This document shows positions 41,489 to 52,548 of a DNA stretch of 64,000 nucleotides, in pieces. This stretch comes from Craterostigma plantagineum (taxonomy: Eukaryota > Streptophyta > Magnoliopsida > Lamiales > Linderniaceae). How positions within the stretch are numbered: the stretch's first letter is position 1; every line of letters starts with the position of its first letter. The position numbers and the translations under genes are program-made. The notes below the pieces were generated by a model. It worked only from the letters and a program-made list of their open reading frames with translations. It had not been told where the DNA came from and ran no database searches. Location: the NCBI GenBank assembly GCA_027422505.1, contig JAPQWV010000017.1, forward strand, positions 16,679,501 through 16,743,500, in the 5' to 3' direction.

Positions 41489-44400
41489 GGAGAGACCATC
41501 CATCAGTCAGACCAATTCATTCACTTGGAAGTGGGGAAACAGGGAGAGACCTTCTACATGACCTGTGTATATGGTCATAATAGTAGTGTACTGAGGGAAG
41601 GGTTATGGGAAGACCTAAGGTCCGTAAATCAGCCTGCTAGACCATGGATTGTTTGGGGAGATTTCAACAATGTGTTGGCAGCTAGTGATAGACTGGGGGG
41701 AGCTAGTGTGCAGGCAGCTGAATGTGAGAGTTTCTGGAACTGTCTAAAGGACTGTGGTCTTGAAGAACTGAGGAGGAAAGGCCAGCATTATACGTGGACC
41801 AATAAACAAGGAGTAGATACTCGAATTTATAGTAAAATCGACTGGGCATTTGGCAATTTGCCATGGCTGGAGGCTTATATTGACACTGAGGTTCACTTTT
41901 TACCTGAAGGCATATCAGACCACTCCCCAATGTTGCTTAAGAATGGCAGAGCCCCATCTCATGTGAAGAGGGACTTCAAGTTCTTTAATATGTGGGTGGA
42001 CTCTCCCAGGTTTAATGCTGTGGTGGAGGAACATTGGAACAGAAGTGTGGGGGAGGTATCCAAAGGAAGGCATCTTGTTACCCAACTGTCCACAATTAGA
42101 GGACATTTGAAACTACTCAACCATACCCTATATGCCAACATTGTCCACAGAACAGAGGAAGCCCGAAGGGAGTTAGAAGCTGCCCAAAAGGGACTTAGCA
42201 CTGATCCCCTAAACCCAATTACAGTTGATCTTGAGAGGAGAGCTGCTGAGCAATTCCAGTTCCTCAGCAGGGCATGCACTAAGTTTTTGGCACAGAAGGC
42301 CAAAGCTAACTGGCTGAAGGAGGGAGATAAGAACACAAAGTTCTTCCATGCAATAATCAAACAAAGGGAATATAGAAACAGGATTATTTCTATAGAAACT
42401 ACAGATGGGCTGGTGCTGGAGGAGACTACAGCCATAGTTTCCTACTTTATAGATGAGTATACAAGTATACTGGGGGGCTCTAATAGGGACTTGGAAGAGA
42501 TAGATGCCATGGTTATCAAACAGGGACCTACCTTAACAGTGGAGGAGCAGTTTGGACTCATTGCTCCTTTTACCAAGGAAGAGGTCAAAGCAGCTATGTT
42601 CTCCATTCATAGCGACAAAGCCCCAGGGCCGGATGGATACAATAGTGAGTTTTTCAAGGCAGCTTGGACTGTTGTGGGGGAAGATACTACTGAAGCAGTG
42701 CTAGAATTCTTCCAATCTGCGAGGATGCTGAGTACATGGAATGCCACTACGATCACCCTTGTGCCTAAAGTTGTGCAGCCCAGAACTGGTAAGGATTATA
42801 GGCCAATAGCATGCTGCAACACAGTATACAAATGCATATCAAAACTCCTCTGCACACGGTTGAGAGCTGTGCTACCACGATTAGTGCATCCTAATCAGGG
42901 GGCATTCATACCGGGTAGGACTATTGGACACAATATTATGTTGTGTCAAGAGCTTCTCAGATTATACAAGAGGGGTCAGACCTCGGCAAGATGCATGATG
43001 AAGATAGACCTGAGGAAGGCATATGATACAGTGGAATGGGATTTCCTACTCAGCCTCCTTAAACATCTTGGATTTCCAGTGAAGTTTATAGCATGGATTA
43101 GGGAGTGCATATCCACTGTTACATATAAAAGCTATCAATGGGAACCTTGAGGGCCAGATTAAAGGGGCGAGGGGGTTGAGGCAAGGAGACCCCATTTCAC
43201 CTCTGCTATTTGTGGTGATTATGGAATATCTGACCAGAAAATTGCTTATGGCTTCGAAGACAGAGGGCTTCAAGTACCATCCAATGTGCAAGCATCTCAA
43301 TTTAGTCAGCATGTGCTTTGCCGATGATCTTCTGATTATGTGTAAGGCTCATATACCATCAGTGGAATTGATTATGGGCAGTCTACAACATTTCCAGAAA
43401 GCATCAGGTATGGCAGCTAACCCTATGAAATCTAGCATCTATATTGCTGGAACAGATCAGTCTGTAAAGCAGAGCATAATTGAGCTGACTGGGTTCTCTG
43501 AGGGCTCATTCCCAATGAAGTATCTCGGGGTCCCAATATCCCCAACAAAGTGGAGTAGGCTAGATTGCGAGATACTGATTGAGAGAATTGTCAAGAGGAT
43601 AACATGCTGGAGCTCGAGGAACCTCTCTTATGCTGGCAGAAGCTGCTTGATCAACTCGATATTGATGACATTACATAGTTATTGGGGCTCTATGTTCTTA
43701 CTCCCGGTGAGTGTAGTGAAGAGGATAGACCAGATATGTCGGGAATTTTTATGGGGCAGAGGCATTGGGGGCAGGGTCAAGGCGCTGGTGGCATGGGAAA
43801 CAGTTTGCACGGAAAAGAGTTGTGGGGGACTGAGCATCCGGGACTGTGGGACCTGGAACTGTGCGAGTATTGGGAAGAAGGTCTGGGACATCTCGAAGAA
43901 AAAAGATAATCTATGGATTAAATGGGTACACTGTTATTACTTGAAGCATGGCAACTTTTGGGACTGCAGGCGTAGTGGAAACTGCAGCTGGCAATGGGCT
44001 CAGATACTTAAAGTGCGGGATAAGCTGCGAGAGGGCTATAAAGATGGGGTCTGGACTGCTACAAGGGATGGCTGCTATACAGTATCCTCTGGATATTCTT
44101 GGTTGAAGGGAGACAGGGCTAAGCTGCCGCAAGCAAATGCTATATGGAATAGATGGAACTTGCCAAAACATGCGTTTATGCTTTGGCTTATCGTGCATGG
44201 AAAATTACTCACAAGAGACAGACTTGTGCAATGGGGGATGACCATTTCTGACCCAAGATGTGTACTATGCCTTCAGGCTGAGGAATGCCTTTCCCACTTG
44301 TACTATGGCTGTGACTATAGCAGAATTATTTTGCAGGAGGCTTGCCAATGGTTGCAGGCTAAGATTCCTTATAGTTATGCTGACTGGATGATAAAGATCG

Positions 44401-44636
44401 TGCGCAAGGGCAAACAGAAGAATATGATATCCAAGATCCAACTTGCAGGAGAGGTTGCTCTAACCTATATGATATGGAAGGAAAGGAATGCTAGAGTGCA
44501 TGGGGAGGACCCTAAATCTGCCATCGAGTTGTTCCAGGTGTTCAAGCGAAGTTTTAAAGATCAAGCGCGAGGGATGAAATTTGCTAAGCCAACGCATAAG
44601 GGATTGGAATTTATATCTGTGATATGTAATTCTTAG
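41489..44636 (+). pseudogene. LINE endonuclease - reverse transcriptase - zf-RVT ORF, one frameshift
   Basis: The C-terminal part of an AP-type endonuclease is seen first (I-V-W-G-D-F-N-N-V near 41650; K-I-D-W-A-F; I-S-D-H-S-P near 41920). The RT follows: K-A-P-G-P-D-G near 42620, D-Y-R-P-I-A-C-C-N, Q-G-A-F-I-P-G-R, M-K-I-D-L-R-K-A-Y-D, then after a frame change near 43129 (an A run of four) R-Q-G-D-P-I-S-P-L and the catalytic F-A-D-D-L near 43320. The zf-RVT tail (L-P-K-H-A-F-M-L-W, C-V-L-C-L, H-L-Y-Y-G-C) ends at TAG 44634-44636. There is no RNase H domain. The enzyme nicks target DNA and copies LINE RNA. Confidence 0.92.
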
Positions 44637-44711
44637 TGAGTAGTTGATATGGTGAGACTAAAATGTCGAAACACTAGGCTATGTGGTAATGGAAAGTCTT
44701 CTTACCAAAAA
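41489..44711 (+). mobile_element. L1-type LINE, 5'-truncated, nearly intact
   Basis: The insert is flanked by the 11-bp duplication AAGTTTTGCAG (41478-41488 and 44712-44722) and ends in a short A run. It begins inside the endonuclease domain, so ORF1 and the endonuclease N-terminus are missing. The coding sequence has essentially one frameshift, which suggests a recent insertion into element E. Confidence 0.92.
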
Positions 44712-44722
44712 AAGTTTTGCAG

Positions 44723-47025
44723 ATTCCCAGCATGGGTAGGTACTAAGAGAGCTGCTCCACACTCATGACTGGTATGCGACGAGGGCAGCCAAACATCCCA
44801 GCGTGTATGGTATCTCGAGTTGCTCCACATACACGGCTGGCTAGCAATGCAGCAACCACTCGAGGGTACATTATAAACATGCATGACTCAAATGTACTTT
44901 AAATGTTAAATTTTCGCATGCATATGTGCTGAAATGTCTAAGCATGATAGGTACATTTTAACTGCATATATCTTAAAGAACTACAAGCTTAAACATTCAC
45001 GTATGCATATAAGCTGAATCGTTAAAATACCTATTTTAAGTGTTAAAATAGCGAAAGACGTACATTCTAATGCATTTTTAAAGAACAGTTAGTTTGCATC
45101 TGATCTGAAAATAGATAAATACGTTCACGCTTGTTTAATTGGGAGAGAACTCACATGTTTAAACGTGCATGCATTGAGGGGGAGTTTCACTCCATATTTG
45201 TGAGGGGAGAGTATATTTTTAGAGGGAGCACATCTTAGGTGCACGATTTGAGGGGGAGAAACTTCATTTAACCTATATACATATACGTATACATATTCCT
45301 ATATCTATTATTACTATGATACTACTTATCTACTACTATTACGATAATATATATATATGTATACATAAAAAAAAAGAAAAAAAAGGGAAAAGAAAAGAAA
45401 AAAAAGGGGAAAAGAAAGAAAAACCCTCTCAGACGCTTCCATCTCCCAAGACGGACTTCACTTGAAGACTCGACCCTCGAGAGTTCAAGAATTACAAAAG
45501 GCATAACATCCATACACAAACAGAAAGATAATATCAACCACCCTGCTCCGACTTGCTGATGAAGCAACACTCACCAAAATTGACGGACGCATGAATTCTA
45601 GGTTCCCATGGTTCAGTCAGACCAATCTGAACCTAAACCCGGAACGTAGCCAAGTGTTAGTGAAGATAGTCCATAAGCCACATTCTCATTTGGCAATTCT
45701 TGACAATACCGAAGAACGGAAGATACAAAAAATCCTCACCTCACAAAATTTTCGGGCCATCCCATATAGGTGCAGGAGCTGATTTTTATCAGCTCCCGGG
45801 TAGAAGTCGCCTCATTTGGTCCAATGGCGCATGCACAACCGAGCCTTACCCACTCATCGATCTCCCAAAAGACCGATGTTTCATCAAATCACGGGGAAGC
45901 CACATATGCTATCACCGCTTCACTTGGAAGCGGAGATATTGAATTAAGTGGTAGTTAGCCCCACACCACTGAACTTTCTTGAACACATCGAGTCTAGGTG
46001 TCCTCACTTCCTAAAAGTTTTATATTTTTTAGGACACATACACCTTTTCTCTTCTGGACTTTGTGACCAGATCTGAACTTCCGTAGACATGTCATACTAA
46101 GACATGCTCCAATGATCGGAAGGAAGTCCTACCGTTGCAACATCAAAACAACAACGGCATCAGGCCATCGTCTGCGAGCTATGCTCCAAGATCGATGTTA
46201 ACGGGACGTCTAAGTGGCCCCGGTTTATCAAGTCCTGTTCTCACAGGCCGCGTCTTAGAGTTTAACTCTGAACTCGTGTCGACGGATTGCCTTAGTGGCT
46301 CCGTCTGGTTATTACCCACACCGACCTGTCGTTTGTTTATTCCTTCGACTCCTATACAAGCATGCCGATCTCGTTAACACGAATCGCCATGAGGGGGAGA
46401 AGGGGATACGTATAAACAAACAGGTCGGACCACCCGCCAACTTCCGCCTCGCGTACCACTATGAAGCAGGGCTCTCCTTCACTCAAACGTCAATTCAGAA
46501 GGAGCCTTGGCACATTTAATAACACATCCCACGCTCACCATCAATATTCCACCGCGCTTTCCACGATGAAGCCGAACTCCACTGGAACCTACAATGTCAC
46601 ATTCGAAAGGAGCTTCGGCACATGTTAAAAGACACCCCACACATATCTTCTTCTGGAGCCAGACAAGCTTCCTCGAGGCCGAACCAGACAAATTCCTTCG
46701 ACGAAGACGAATCTGGCGCCGAGAAGAAGACTGGAGAAGACTTGACGACTTCAAAATACGGAAAAAGACACGGACAAGATGCAAACAAGATTTCAAAGAT
46801 CTGCGACATCATCAAGAAATGAATATCGGGGCGTGGATCACAGCATACATCCGATCTACAACGTATAGCGTCAAGACAAGAGAGTTCTAGCTGAAAGTGC
46901 ATTCAAATTCTCTACAAGAAGAGGAGACAGCCTTTGCAAGGGGAGCAAGGGGAGATAGTTAGGACTCGAGAGATTCTCCATGTGCCCAACAAAGATAACC
47001 CGCGCTGAATTGAAGATTGAACACT
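44723..47025 (+). other. Long non-coding 3' region of element E
   Basis: 2.3 kb without recognisable coding sequence that aligns with 6899-9187 of unit A'. It carries GAGGGGGAG tracts at 45176-45184, 45250-45258 and 46391-46399 before the terminal tract at 47026-47036. A purine-rich simple stretch lies near 45368-45422. The structured module lies at 45768-46216. Confidence 0.7.
45768..46216 (+). other. Hairpin-rich conserved RNA-like module (E copy)
   Basis: Stems: GGAGCTGAT/ATCAGCTCC with a 4-nt loop (45775-45783, 45788-45796), CCGCTTC/GAAGCGG with a 5-nt loop (45915-45921, 45927-45933), GTGTCCT/AGGACAC (45998-46004, 46031-46037) and CCGTTG/CAACGG (46132-46137, 46152-46157). The aligned A' copy keeps all four, two of them with compensatory base changes. 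Long shared unpaired stretches such as GCATGCACAACCGAGCCTTA also occur. Function is not known. Confidence 0.6.
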
Positions 47026-47036
47026 AAGGGGGAGAT
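47026..47036 (+). other. Polypurine tract of element E
   Basis: AAGGGGGAGAT directly precedes the 3' LTR. Confidence 0.88.
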
Positions 47037-47365
47037 TGTTAGGAATATTTTATAGTGCTCAATTTCAATGTGTTTATCTTAGTTGGTTTGTATTTAATTA
47101 ACTTTGGGCTAGTTTGTAATATTCTAGTTCTTAGTCACTAGGGGTATAATATACCATGTGGTATATATACCCCCAAACCCTAATTCATTAGGGTGTGTTT
47201 TTGGTGTAGTATGTGTGAGTGCGTGTGTGTTGAATAGTAAAACAAAGCATTTTCAAAGCATTCATCTTCTTCACTGTCACACCCCGCGTCTAAGCTTTCA
47301 AATCCACATCATTAGCGTGGTAAATCATTCTAAGTCAGTATTGTTGGATCAAATAGGGACCAACA
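47037..47365 (+). repeat. 3' LTR of element E
   Basis: 329 bp, nearly the same as 38528-38863 apart from a few substitutions and a 7-bp gap within the palindrome loop region. It is followed by GGGTA (47366-47370). Confidence 0.93.
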
Positions 47366-47419
47366 GGGTATATTAGTTATATTGGGCCCAGATAGCCCAT
47401 TAGGGCTTATGTATAAATA

Positions 47420-47443
47420 CCCTAAACGATGTATCGTTTAGGG
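47420..47443. promoter_or_regulatory. Hairpin just after the TATA box in the C LTR
   Basis: CCCTAAACGAT (47420-47430) and ATCGTTTAGGG (47433-47443) pair perfectly with a 2-nt loop, directly downstream of TATAAATA (47412-47419). It would lie near the transcription start. Confidence 0.75.
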
Positions 47444-47614
47444 TTGCTGATTTATTAATAGAGTTGACGACGTTTCTGAAGAACTCGCGCGCTCTCGTTC
47501 CAACTCTACAATTTGTCTATCGGTATTACTTCTTTATTGCTTCCGTAATTCATCGTATCAGGTAATACTTATCCATTGAATCAGTTCAAGGTTGGATAAA
47601 ATCGGCCTAACAAG

Positions 47615-47627
47615 TGGTATCAGAGCC
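47615..47627 (+). other. Primer binding site (tRNA-iMet) of element C
   Basis: TGGTATCAGAGCC two bases after the LTR end. Confidence 0.9.
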
Positions 47628-48668
47628 GAATTCGTGGATCAAACTCATTGAAGTTTCGTTGATATCGCTCGCTCGTTCCATCCTATCTCCATCTAAGTTC
47701 ATCGAGATTGCTTCTTATTATTCGCTGTTTATCTCTTGTTCTCGAAGTTCTAACAATCTCTTCTCATCCAATTGCTCAGATTATCTCTCGGCACATGAAG
47801 ATTGGATAATTTTTAATTCTTGATCGAATTTTTTTTCCCAGCCAAAGAACAGTTTGAGACGTCGACGTGAACATGATTCCTCTTAATCTCTCGAGATTTT
47901 GACCTAAGCAGCTTCTTCTCGATTTTTTTGTTCAGCTCGACATCGATCTCGACATTATACTCGAAATCAGCCATCTCGACATTTGAAGCACTCAACATTT
48001 GATCTTGTCGACATTTGAAGCCCTTAGAAGTTTCGACAATTGTCTCGACATCTTACTAAACATCTCGACATTTTGTGCTAAGTTCAGCTCGACTTTGATC
48101 TCGACATTTTACTCGACATTTTACTAAGGGCCTCGACATTTAGTACTATATTCCACTCGACATTTATTTCGACTTTCTATCTCGAAGGATCTCGACATTT
48201 TTACTCGAATTATTTCACGACATTGATCTCGACATTTATAAGGAACTCGACATTTCCTTAGTAATATCGTTAAGTACAAAGATCTCGATATATTATCCCT
48301 TCGAAATTAAATTCTTTCTCGAAATTTTTTAGAAAGTTCACATCGACATTCTCACGATTTCGACATTTTGTCCCGACATTCTACTATTTTTCGATCTCGA
48401 TATCATGTTCATTCGAAATCCCTAATCTAATCGTATTTCTCATTGCATCCTTTCGACATTTCTTATTATTGATTAGTTATTAAAAAAAATTAATAAAAAA
48501 AAATTCGATTTTACTTCACTATCCACTAAAACAAGCCTTTATTAAAATTTCCAATCAATTTTTGTGCTTATCTTATTTCATATATTTCTCTAACCTTATT
48601 TGCCTTCCTTGAGTTAAGATTTTAGTCGATCAACACGATAAAGATCCACATCCAACCCACTATAAGCA
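47628..48668 (+). other. Untranslated leader of element C with CGACATT micro-repeats
   Basis: About sixteen copies of CGACATT, mostly as CTCGACATTT, fall between 47940 and 48470. Spacing is irregular (roughly 10-70 bp). There is no coding frame. The pattern is a degenerate dispersed micro-repeat, not a CRISPR array. Confidence 0.75.
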
Positions 48669-50048
48669 ATGGACCTCTACTCACTTGGAAACGACGCGAG
48701 GCCTCCCATCCTCAAGAGGGACGAGTACACAACATGGACACTCAGGTTCATGAACTTCATCGACAGCAAGGAGAACGGAGACCTAATGTATGAATCTCTC
48801 ACTGAAGGCCCAGCTCAATTCTGGGTTACTATTCCAGGAAATCCGGACAATGAACCGGCCGTTCCAGCCACCAGGGAACTCAAAGCTCGTTCCGCCTACA
48901 CTGAAGCTGAAAAACTCAGAGCTCGTGCAGACCGTCAAGCTAGAACATATCTCTGTCAAAGCATCCCAAATGATATTTTTATGCAGGTCAATAGCTTGCA
49001 AACTGCTAAGGAAATGTGGGATGAGATTAGCAAAATGATGCAACGAACTGAATCTGGGTACAAGGCAAAGAAATCCAACATCCTTACTGCTTATGATTCA
49101 TTCAAAGCCAAAGATGGAGAAGAACTATACGAGACCTATCAACGATTTCTGACCTTGGTGAATGAGATGAGAAAGATAAATGTAACCAGAACTGGTGAGG
49201 AGATCAACATACGCTTTCTCTCAGCACTACAGCCAGAATGGAGGAAAATAGCAAGCAACATCCGCCAGAACAAGGATCTAGAAGAGATGGACATTCACTG
49301 TCTCTTCGACAACCTCGCCCAGCATGTTGAAGACATAAATGAGATTCAGAAAGCATCAAAAGAAAAGGCCGGCATGGAGACACTTGCACTAATCAGCCAT
49401 CGAAAATCAAGAAAGAATCCAAAACCTGTACAAAATCCTAGCTCCTCTGAAGAAGACAGTGACAACACAAATGCAGATATGGATCCTGAGCTGGCAGAGA
49501 TTACAAAACAGATGGCCTTGATCACCAAACGCTTCAATTCTTACACACAGAACAGATCCTCAAATCGACTCAGGACTAGTTCCTCAAAGAAACGGGATCG
49601 AAAGACTGAAGATGGTGAGCTTAAGCCCTCCATGAAAGATCAGAAGTGCTTCAATTGCGGCAAACCAGGACACTTTGCTCGAGACTGCTTCCTGCCTAAG
49701 ACAAAGAATGTTGACTACTACACCAAAAAGGCACAGCTTCTCCAACAAAAACAGTCAGGTGTTGCACTCATGGCAGAAAAGGAATCATGGCTCGAGGATA
49801 CCTCTGAGAGTGAGGACGAAAACCTGGCACTCATGGCGAACGTTGAAGCTGACACCGAAGATGAGGCACACAACACTGCAGCCACTCCCTCAACCGATTC
49901 ATCTTCAGAAACTCAGGTACACGAATCTTACTCCAATCTACGTGAACAATTATGTCTTCTTCAGGATAGACTAACATCCATGTCTAGTGAAAATCAATCA
50001 TTAAGAAAACTAGAATCTAGTTTAGCAAACAATGAAAAGGTCTTGTGA
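48669..50048 (+). CDS. gag of copia element C
   Basis: An uninterrupted 459-codon frame from an ATG (M-D-L-Y-S-L-G-N-D) to TGA. The N-terminal capsid-like domain shows G-P-A-Q-F-W-V-T-I-P near residue 55, S-I-P-N-D-I-F-M-Q, Y-D-S-F-K-A-K and I-R-Q-N-K-D-L-E-E-M. The zinc knuckle C-F-N-C-G-K-P-G-H-F-A-R-D-C is at residues 327-340 with all ligands. An acidic stretch (L-E-D-T-S-E-S-E-D-E-N) and the start of a coiled coil follow. The stop comes earlier than the natural end of gag; the homologous C-terminus continues in another frame at 50116. The protein would assemble particles and bind RNA. The frame is intact although the element is truncated. Confidence 0.85.
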   Translation: MDLYSLGNDARPPILKRDEYTTWTLRFMNFIDSKENGDLMYESLTEGPAQFWVTIPGNPDNEPAVPATRELKARSAYTEAEKLRARADRQARTYLCQSIPNDIFMQVNSLQTAKEMWDEISKMMQRTESGYKAKKSNILTAYDSFKAKDGEELYETYQRFLTLVNEMRKINVTRTGEEINIRFLSALQPEWRKIASNIRQNKDLEEMDIHCLFDNLAQHVEDINEIQKASKEKAGMETLALISHRKSRKNPKPVQNPSSSEEDSDNTNADMDPELAEITKQMALITKRFNSYTQNRSSNRLRTSSSKKRDRKTEDGELKPSMKDQKCFNCGKPGHFARDCFLPKTKNVDYYTKKAQLLQQKQSGVALMAEKESWLEDTSESEDENLALMANVEADTEDEAHNTAATPSTDSSSETQVHESYSNLREQLCLLQDRLTSMSSENQSLRKLESSLANNEKVL

Positions 50049-50115
50049 ACCGAATTAGTAGAAAAGGCTAGATTAACCTCGTTTCTAGACCAAAAGAGTA
50101 CTAACAGGCAAAAAC

Positions 50116-51378
50116 ATGCTTATAAATACTGCTAGAGACACGAGATTTTATGATCCCCATAACGGTCTAGGTTTTGTTCCAGACTCTACCCCAGTCGTAA
50201 AGAAGCCCCTACCTCTTTACGATATTAGTTTCCTAGGCTTACAAATACCTAGTCTTATGCCCTTCACTATCTCGCCTATTATTGACAACTTAGAACAGAC
50301 AAAGAGAAGTAAGGAAGACTGGGCTGAAATACCAATCGACTACGAGGAACTAAATAAAAGCTCAAGAACTAAGGAACCCTGTCCATCGGATGACTACTTA
50401 CCCCAATATCCACCCTCCTCAGAACAAGTAGACGTCCAAAGATCGAGTACATCTCGTCCGTATATTCCTCCATTCATCAAAGAAATGAAAGAAATTAGTG
50501 ATTGTCACTCGACTTTTGAACTCGAAAAGATTGCCTCTCAAGTGGAAAAAGACGTACTCCTGACAATCATCTCTTCACTCGAAAAGCAAATCAACAACCC
50601 CATAGTTCTCTCCACACAATGTCACCTAGCTATGCCTAAGATGGATGCATCACATCACAAGGAAATTAAAGGGAAAGAAAAAGTCAAAAGACATGAGCTG
50701 CTATTTGAAAACTACGCGTCCCCTTCAAATCATTACTATTCCTACGATGATGCACTTGCCTTAAATTCTCGTTTTCGTTTAGCAACCTCAACCTCAATCA
50801 AGAACGACTCACGCTTCTTTACCAAGTCAAGCTCGCAAACCCAAATGGAGAGAAAACAAACCAAAGACAAGATAGACTTCCTAACTGAACTATCACGCCT
50901 GCAAGACATCAACACATCACAAGCCAAGGAACATCAAAATCAAATCGAAATCTTCAAATTCGAAAAAGAGAAACTACTTAATGAAATTTCACTTCTTAGA
51001 AACCTCAACGATTATTCATCTGACGTTCATTCTTTTTCCTCTTCTGACCTAACTCCTAATGTCATGCCAAATTTGACTACAGGCAAGAGAGTAACTAAGA
51101 AGAAGAAGACGTTGGCCTGGGTCCAGAAACCGAAACCTGATCAAACTCACTTCAAGACTTCCTATCCTACTACCTACGCTTATGATGACTCTGCTTTTAT
51201 TCTTTTAAAGAACTCTAAGACATTTGATGTTTCTCGCGTTGATAAATCTATTGCATATAATCTACATTATTTTCCTACTCGATCGTCTGTTTCTCCTGCA
51301 GGGCACGTCTCACGCACTCCCATATTCAATCGATCTTTGAACAAAAAACCACGTCGCATAAACCTAAATTTATACTGA
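50116..51378 (+). pseudogene. gag C-terminal region of element C
   Basis: A 420-codon frame homologous to the post-knuckle gag of B and D: T-R-F-Y-D-P-H-N-G-L-G-F near its start, W-A-E-I-P-I-D-Y-E-E-L-N, R-P-Y-I-P-P-F-I-K-E, a coiled-coil segment with E-K-E-K-L-L-N-E-I-S-L-L-R, and a basic end. Between 50049 and 50115 the middle coiled-coil part found in B and D is missing, so a deletion plus a frame change separates it from the first gag frame. It reaches a TGA at 51376-51378. Confidence 0.75.
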
Positions 51379-51383
51379 TTTGG

Positions 51384-52548
51384 GTGCCCAAACATAAACA
51401 TTACCCTACATCTCCACAACACCCAAAGAACGGATTGCAACGATGGATTCCCAAGCCGGATATTAAGAGCTCCAACACAACTATTATTTCGAATACTAAT
51501 CCTGTCACTAGTTCGCCTAAGTCATCTACTAAGAAATGGACAGTGCCCATTCTCAAATTGGGTACCGAAACGTTTCTAACATCTTTCCTCTTGCAGGTCC
51601 ATCATGTGTGGTATCTCGATTCAGGTTGCTCCGCAAAGCACTGTTGAGCAATTACACCGAAAAGTATGGCGGAAAAGTACGCTTTGGCAACAACGAGTCT
51701 TCCCCAATTCTAGGACGAGGAGATCTAAATCACGGAAATCTGACCATTCAGGATGTCTCATACGTCCAGGGACTAGGACACAACCTCTTCAGCATTGGTC
51801 AATTATGCGACAAAGGGCTCGAAATCAACTTCAAAGCACGAAAATGCAGCACGAATGACGGTCACGGTAACGATTTACTTCATGGCACTCGAAAAACGAA
51901 TCTCTATGCGATTGACCTTAAAACAACCACCCAATCCTCGAATATATGCCTACTCTCTAAAGCTTCATATCATCAAAACATTCTATGGCATAGTCGTCTA
52001 TCTCACTTAAATTTTAAAGACATTAATAAATTATCCACTAAGCAACTAGTTACAGGCCTACCAAATCTTTCGTATCAAAAAGAACATCTTTGTAGTGCTT
52101 GCGAACTAGGAAAAATGAAAAGAGCATCCCACAAATCCAAACACATCGCATGCTTTTCTCGACCTTTAGAACTACTTCACGTTGACTTGTGCGGTCCAAT
52201 GAGAACAGAAAGTCTCAATAGTCGCAAATATGTTCTGGTTCTTATCGACGATTTTTCGAGGTATACTTGGACGAAATTTCTACGCAGCAAAGATGAGACT
52301 GCCTCAATAATTGGAACCTTCGTTGCAACCATACAGAATCTGCTACAGGCTCGAATTGGCACCATTCGATCCGATAATGGCACGGAGTTCAAAAACGACC
52401 GTTTGAGAAATTTTTATGCTTCTCAGGGCATTTCACAACAATTCTCAGCAGCAGGAACTCCACAACAAAATGGAGTCGTCGAGCGGAAAAATCGAACCCT
52501 TGTTGAAGCTGCACGCACGATGATAATTCAATCAAATCTTCCGCTCTC
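51384..52548 (+). pseudogene. Protease and integrase of element C, 3' end lost
   Basis: The protease begins in the frame 51384-51647 with W-Y-L-D-S-G-C-S-A-K-H (active site), then shifts frame. The frame from 51536 continues G-K-V-R-F-G-N-N, N-L-F-S-I-G-Q-L-C-D-K-G, the zinc finger ([20 protein letters not shown]) and a core with all three catalytic residues in view: H-V-D-L-C-G-P-M, I-R-S-D-N-G-T-E-F and Q-N-G-V-V-E-R-K. It runs to I-Q-S-N-L-P-L-S at about 52548, where the sequence changes to element D. Residues after that in the same frame are antisense D sequence. Confidence 0.87.

Larger units (their letters stand above)
38528..47365 (+). mobile_element. Non-autonomous copia element E
   Basis: Two closely matching LTRs (38528-38863 and 47037-47365) with duplication GGGTA, a tRNA-Met primer site, a 1.4-kb leader, one intact coiled-coil ORF (40262-41479), a 2.3-kb non-coding 3' region and a polypurine tract. 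There is no gag N-terminus, protease, integrase or RT. It matches unit A' in architecture. Similar LTRs and an intact ORF point to a recent insertion. A LINE has inserted just after the ORF stop. Confidence 0.92.
38427..47612 (+). repeat. 5' LTR of element C, interrupted by element E
   Basis: The LTR begins TGTTAGATATTATTT at 38427 and ends GGCCTAACA at 47612. Its own sequence is 38427-38527 plus 47371-47612 (about 343 bp). The GGGTA at the junctions (38523-38527 and 47366-47370) is the duplication made by E. A TATA box (TATAAATA, 47412-47419) is followed by a perfect hairpin. Confidence 0.88.
38427..52548 (+). mobile_element. Copia element C, 5' part only, with nested E
   Basis: The 5' LTR is split by element E. 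The primer site is at 47615, then a 1-kb leader, gag (48669-50048), gag coiled-coil part (50116-51378), protease and integrase up to about 52548. There the sequence switches to the minus-strand element D. RT, RNase H and the 3' LTR are absent, so C is truncated. It was inserted in the 3' end of the hAT element. Confidence 0.85.

Noticed and set aside
45321..45570. Phe-rich minus-strand frame in E
   Set aside because: It translates a purine-rich simple sequence and has no other support.
47940..48470. CGACATT repeats as a CRISPR-like array
   Set aside because: Repeats are only 7-10 bp, irregularly spaced, have no uniform spacers, and lie in a plant retroelement leader.
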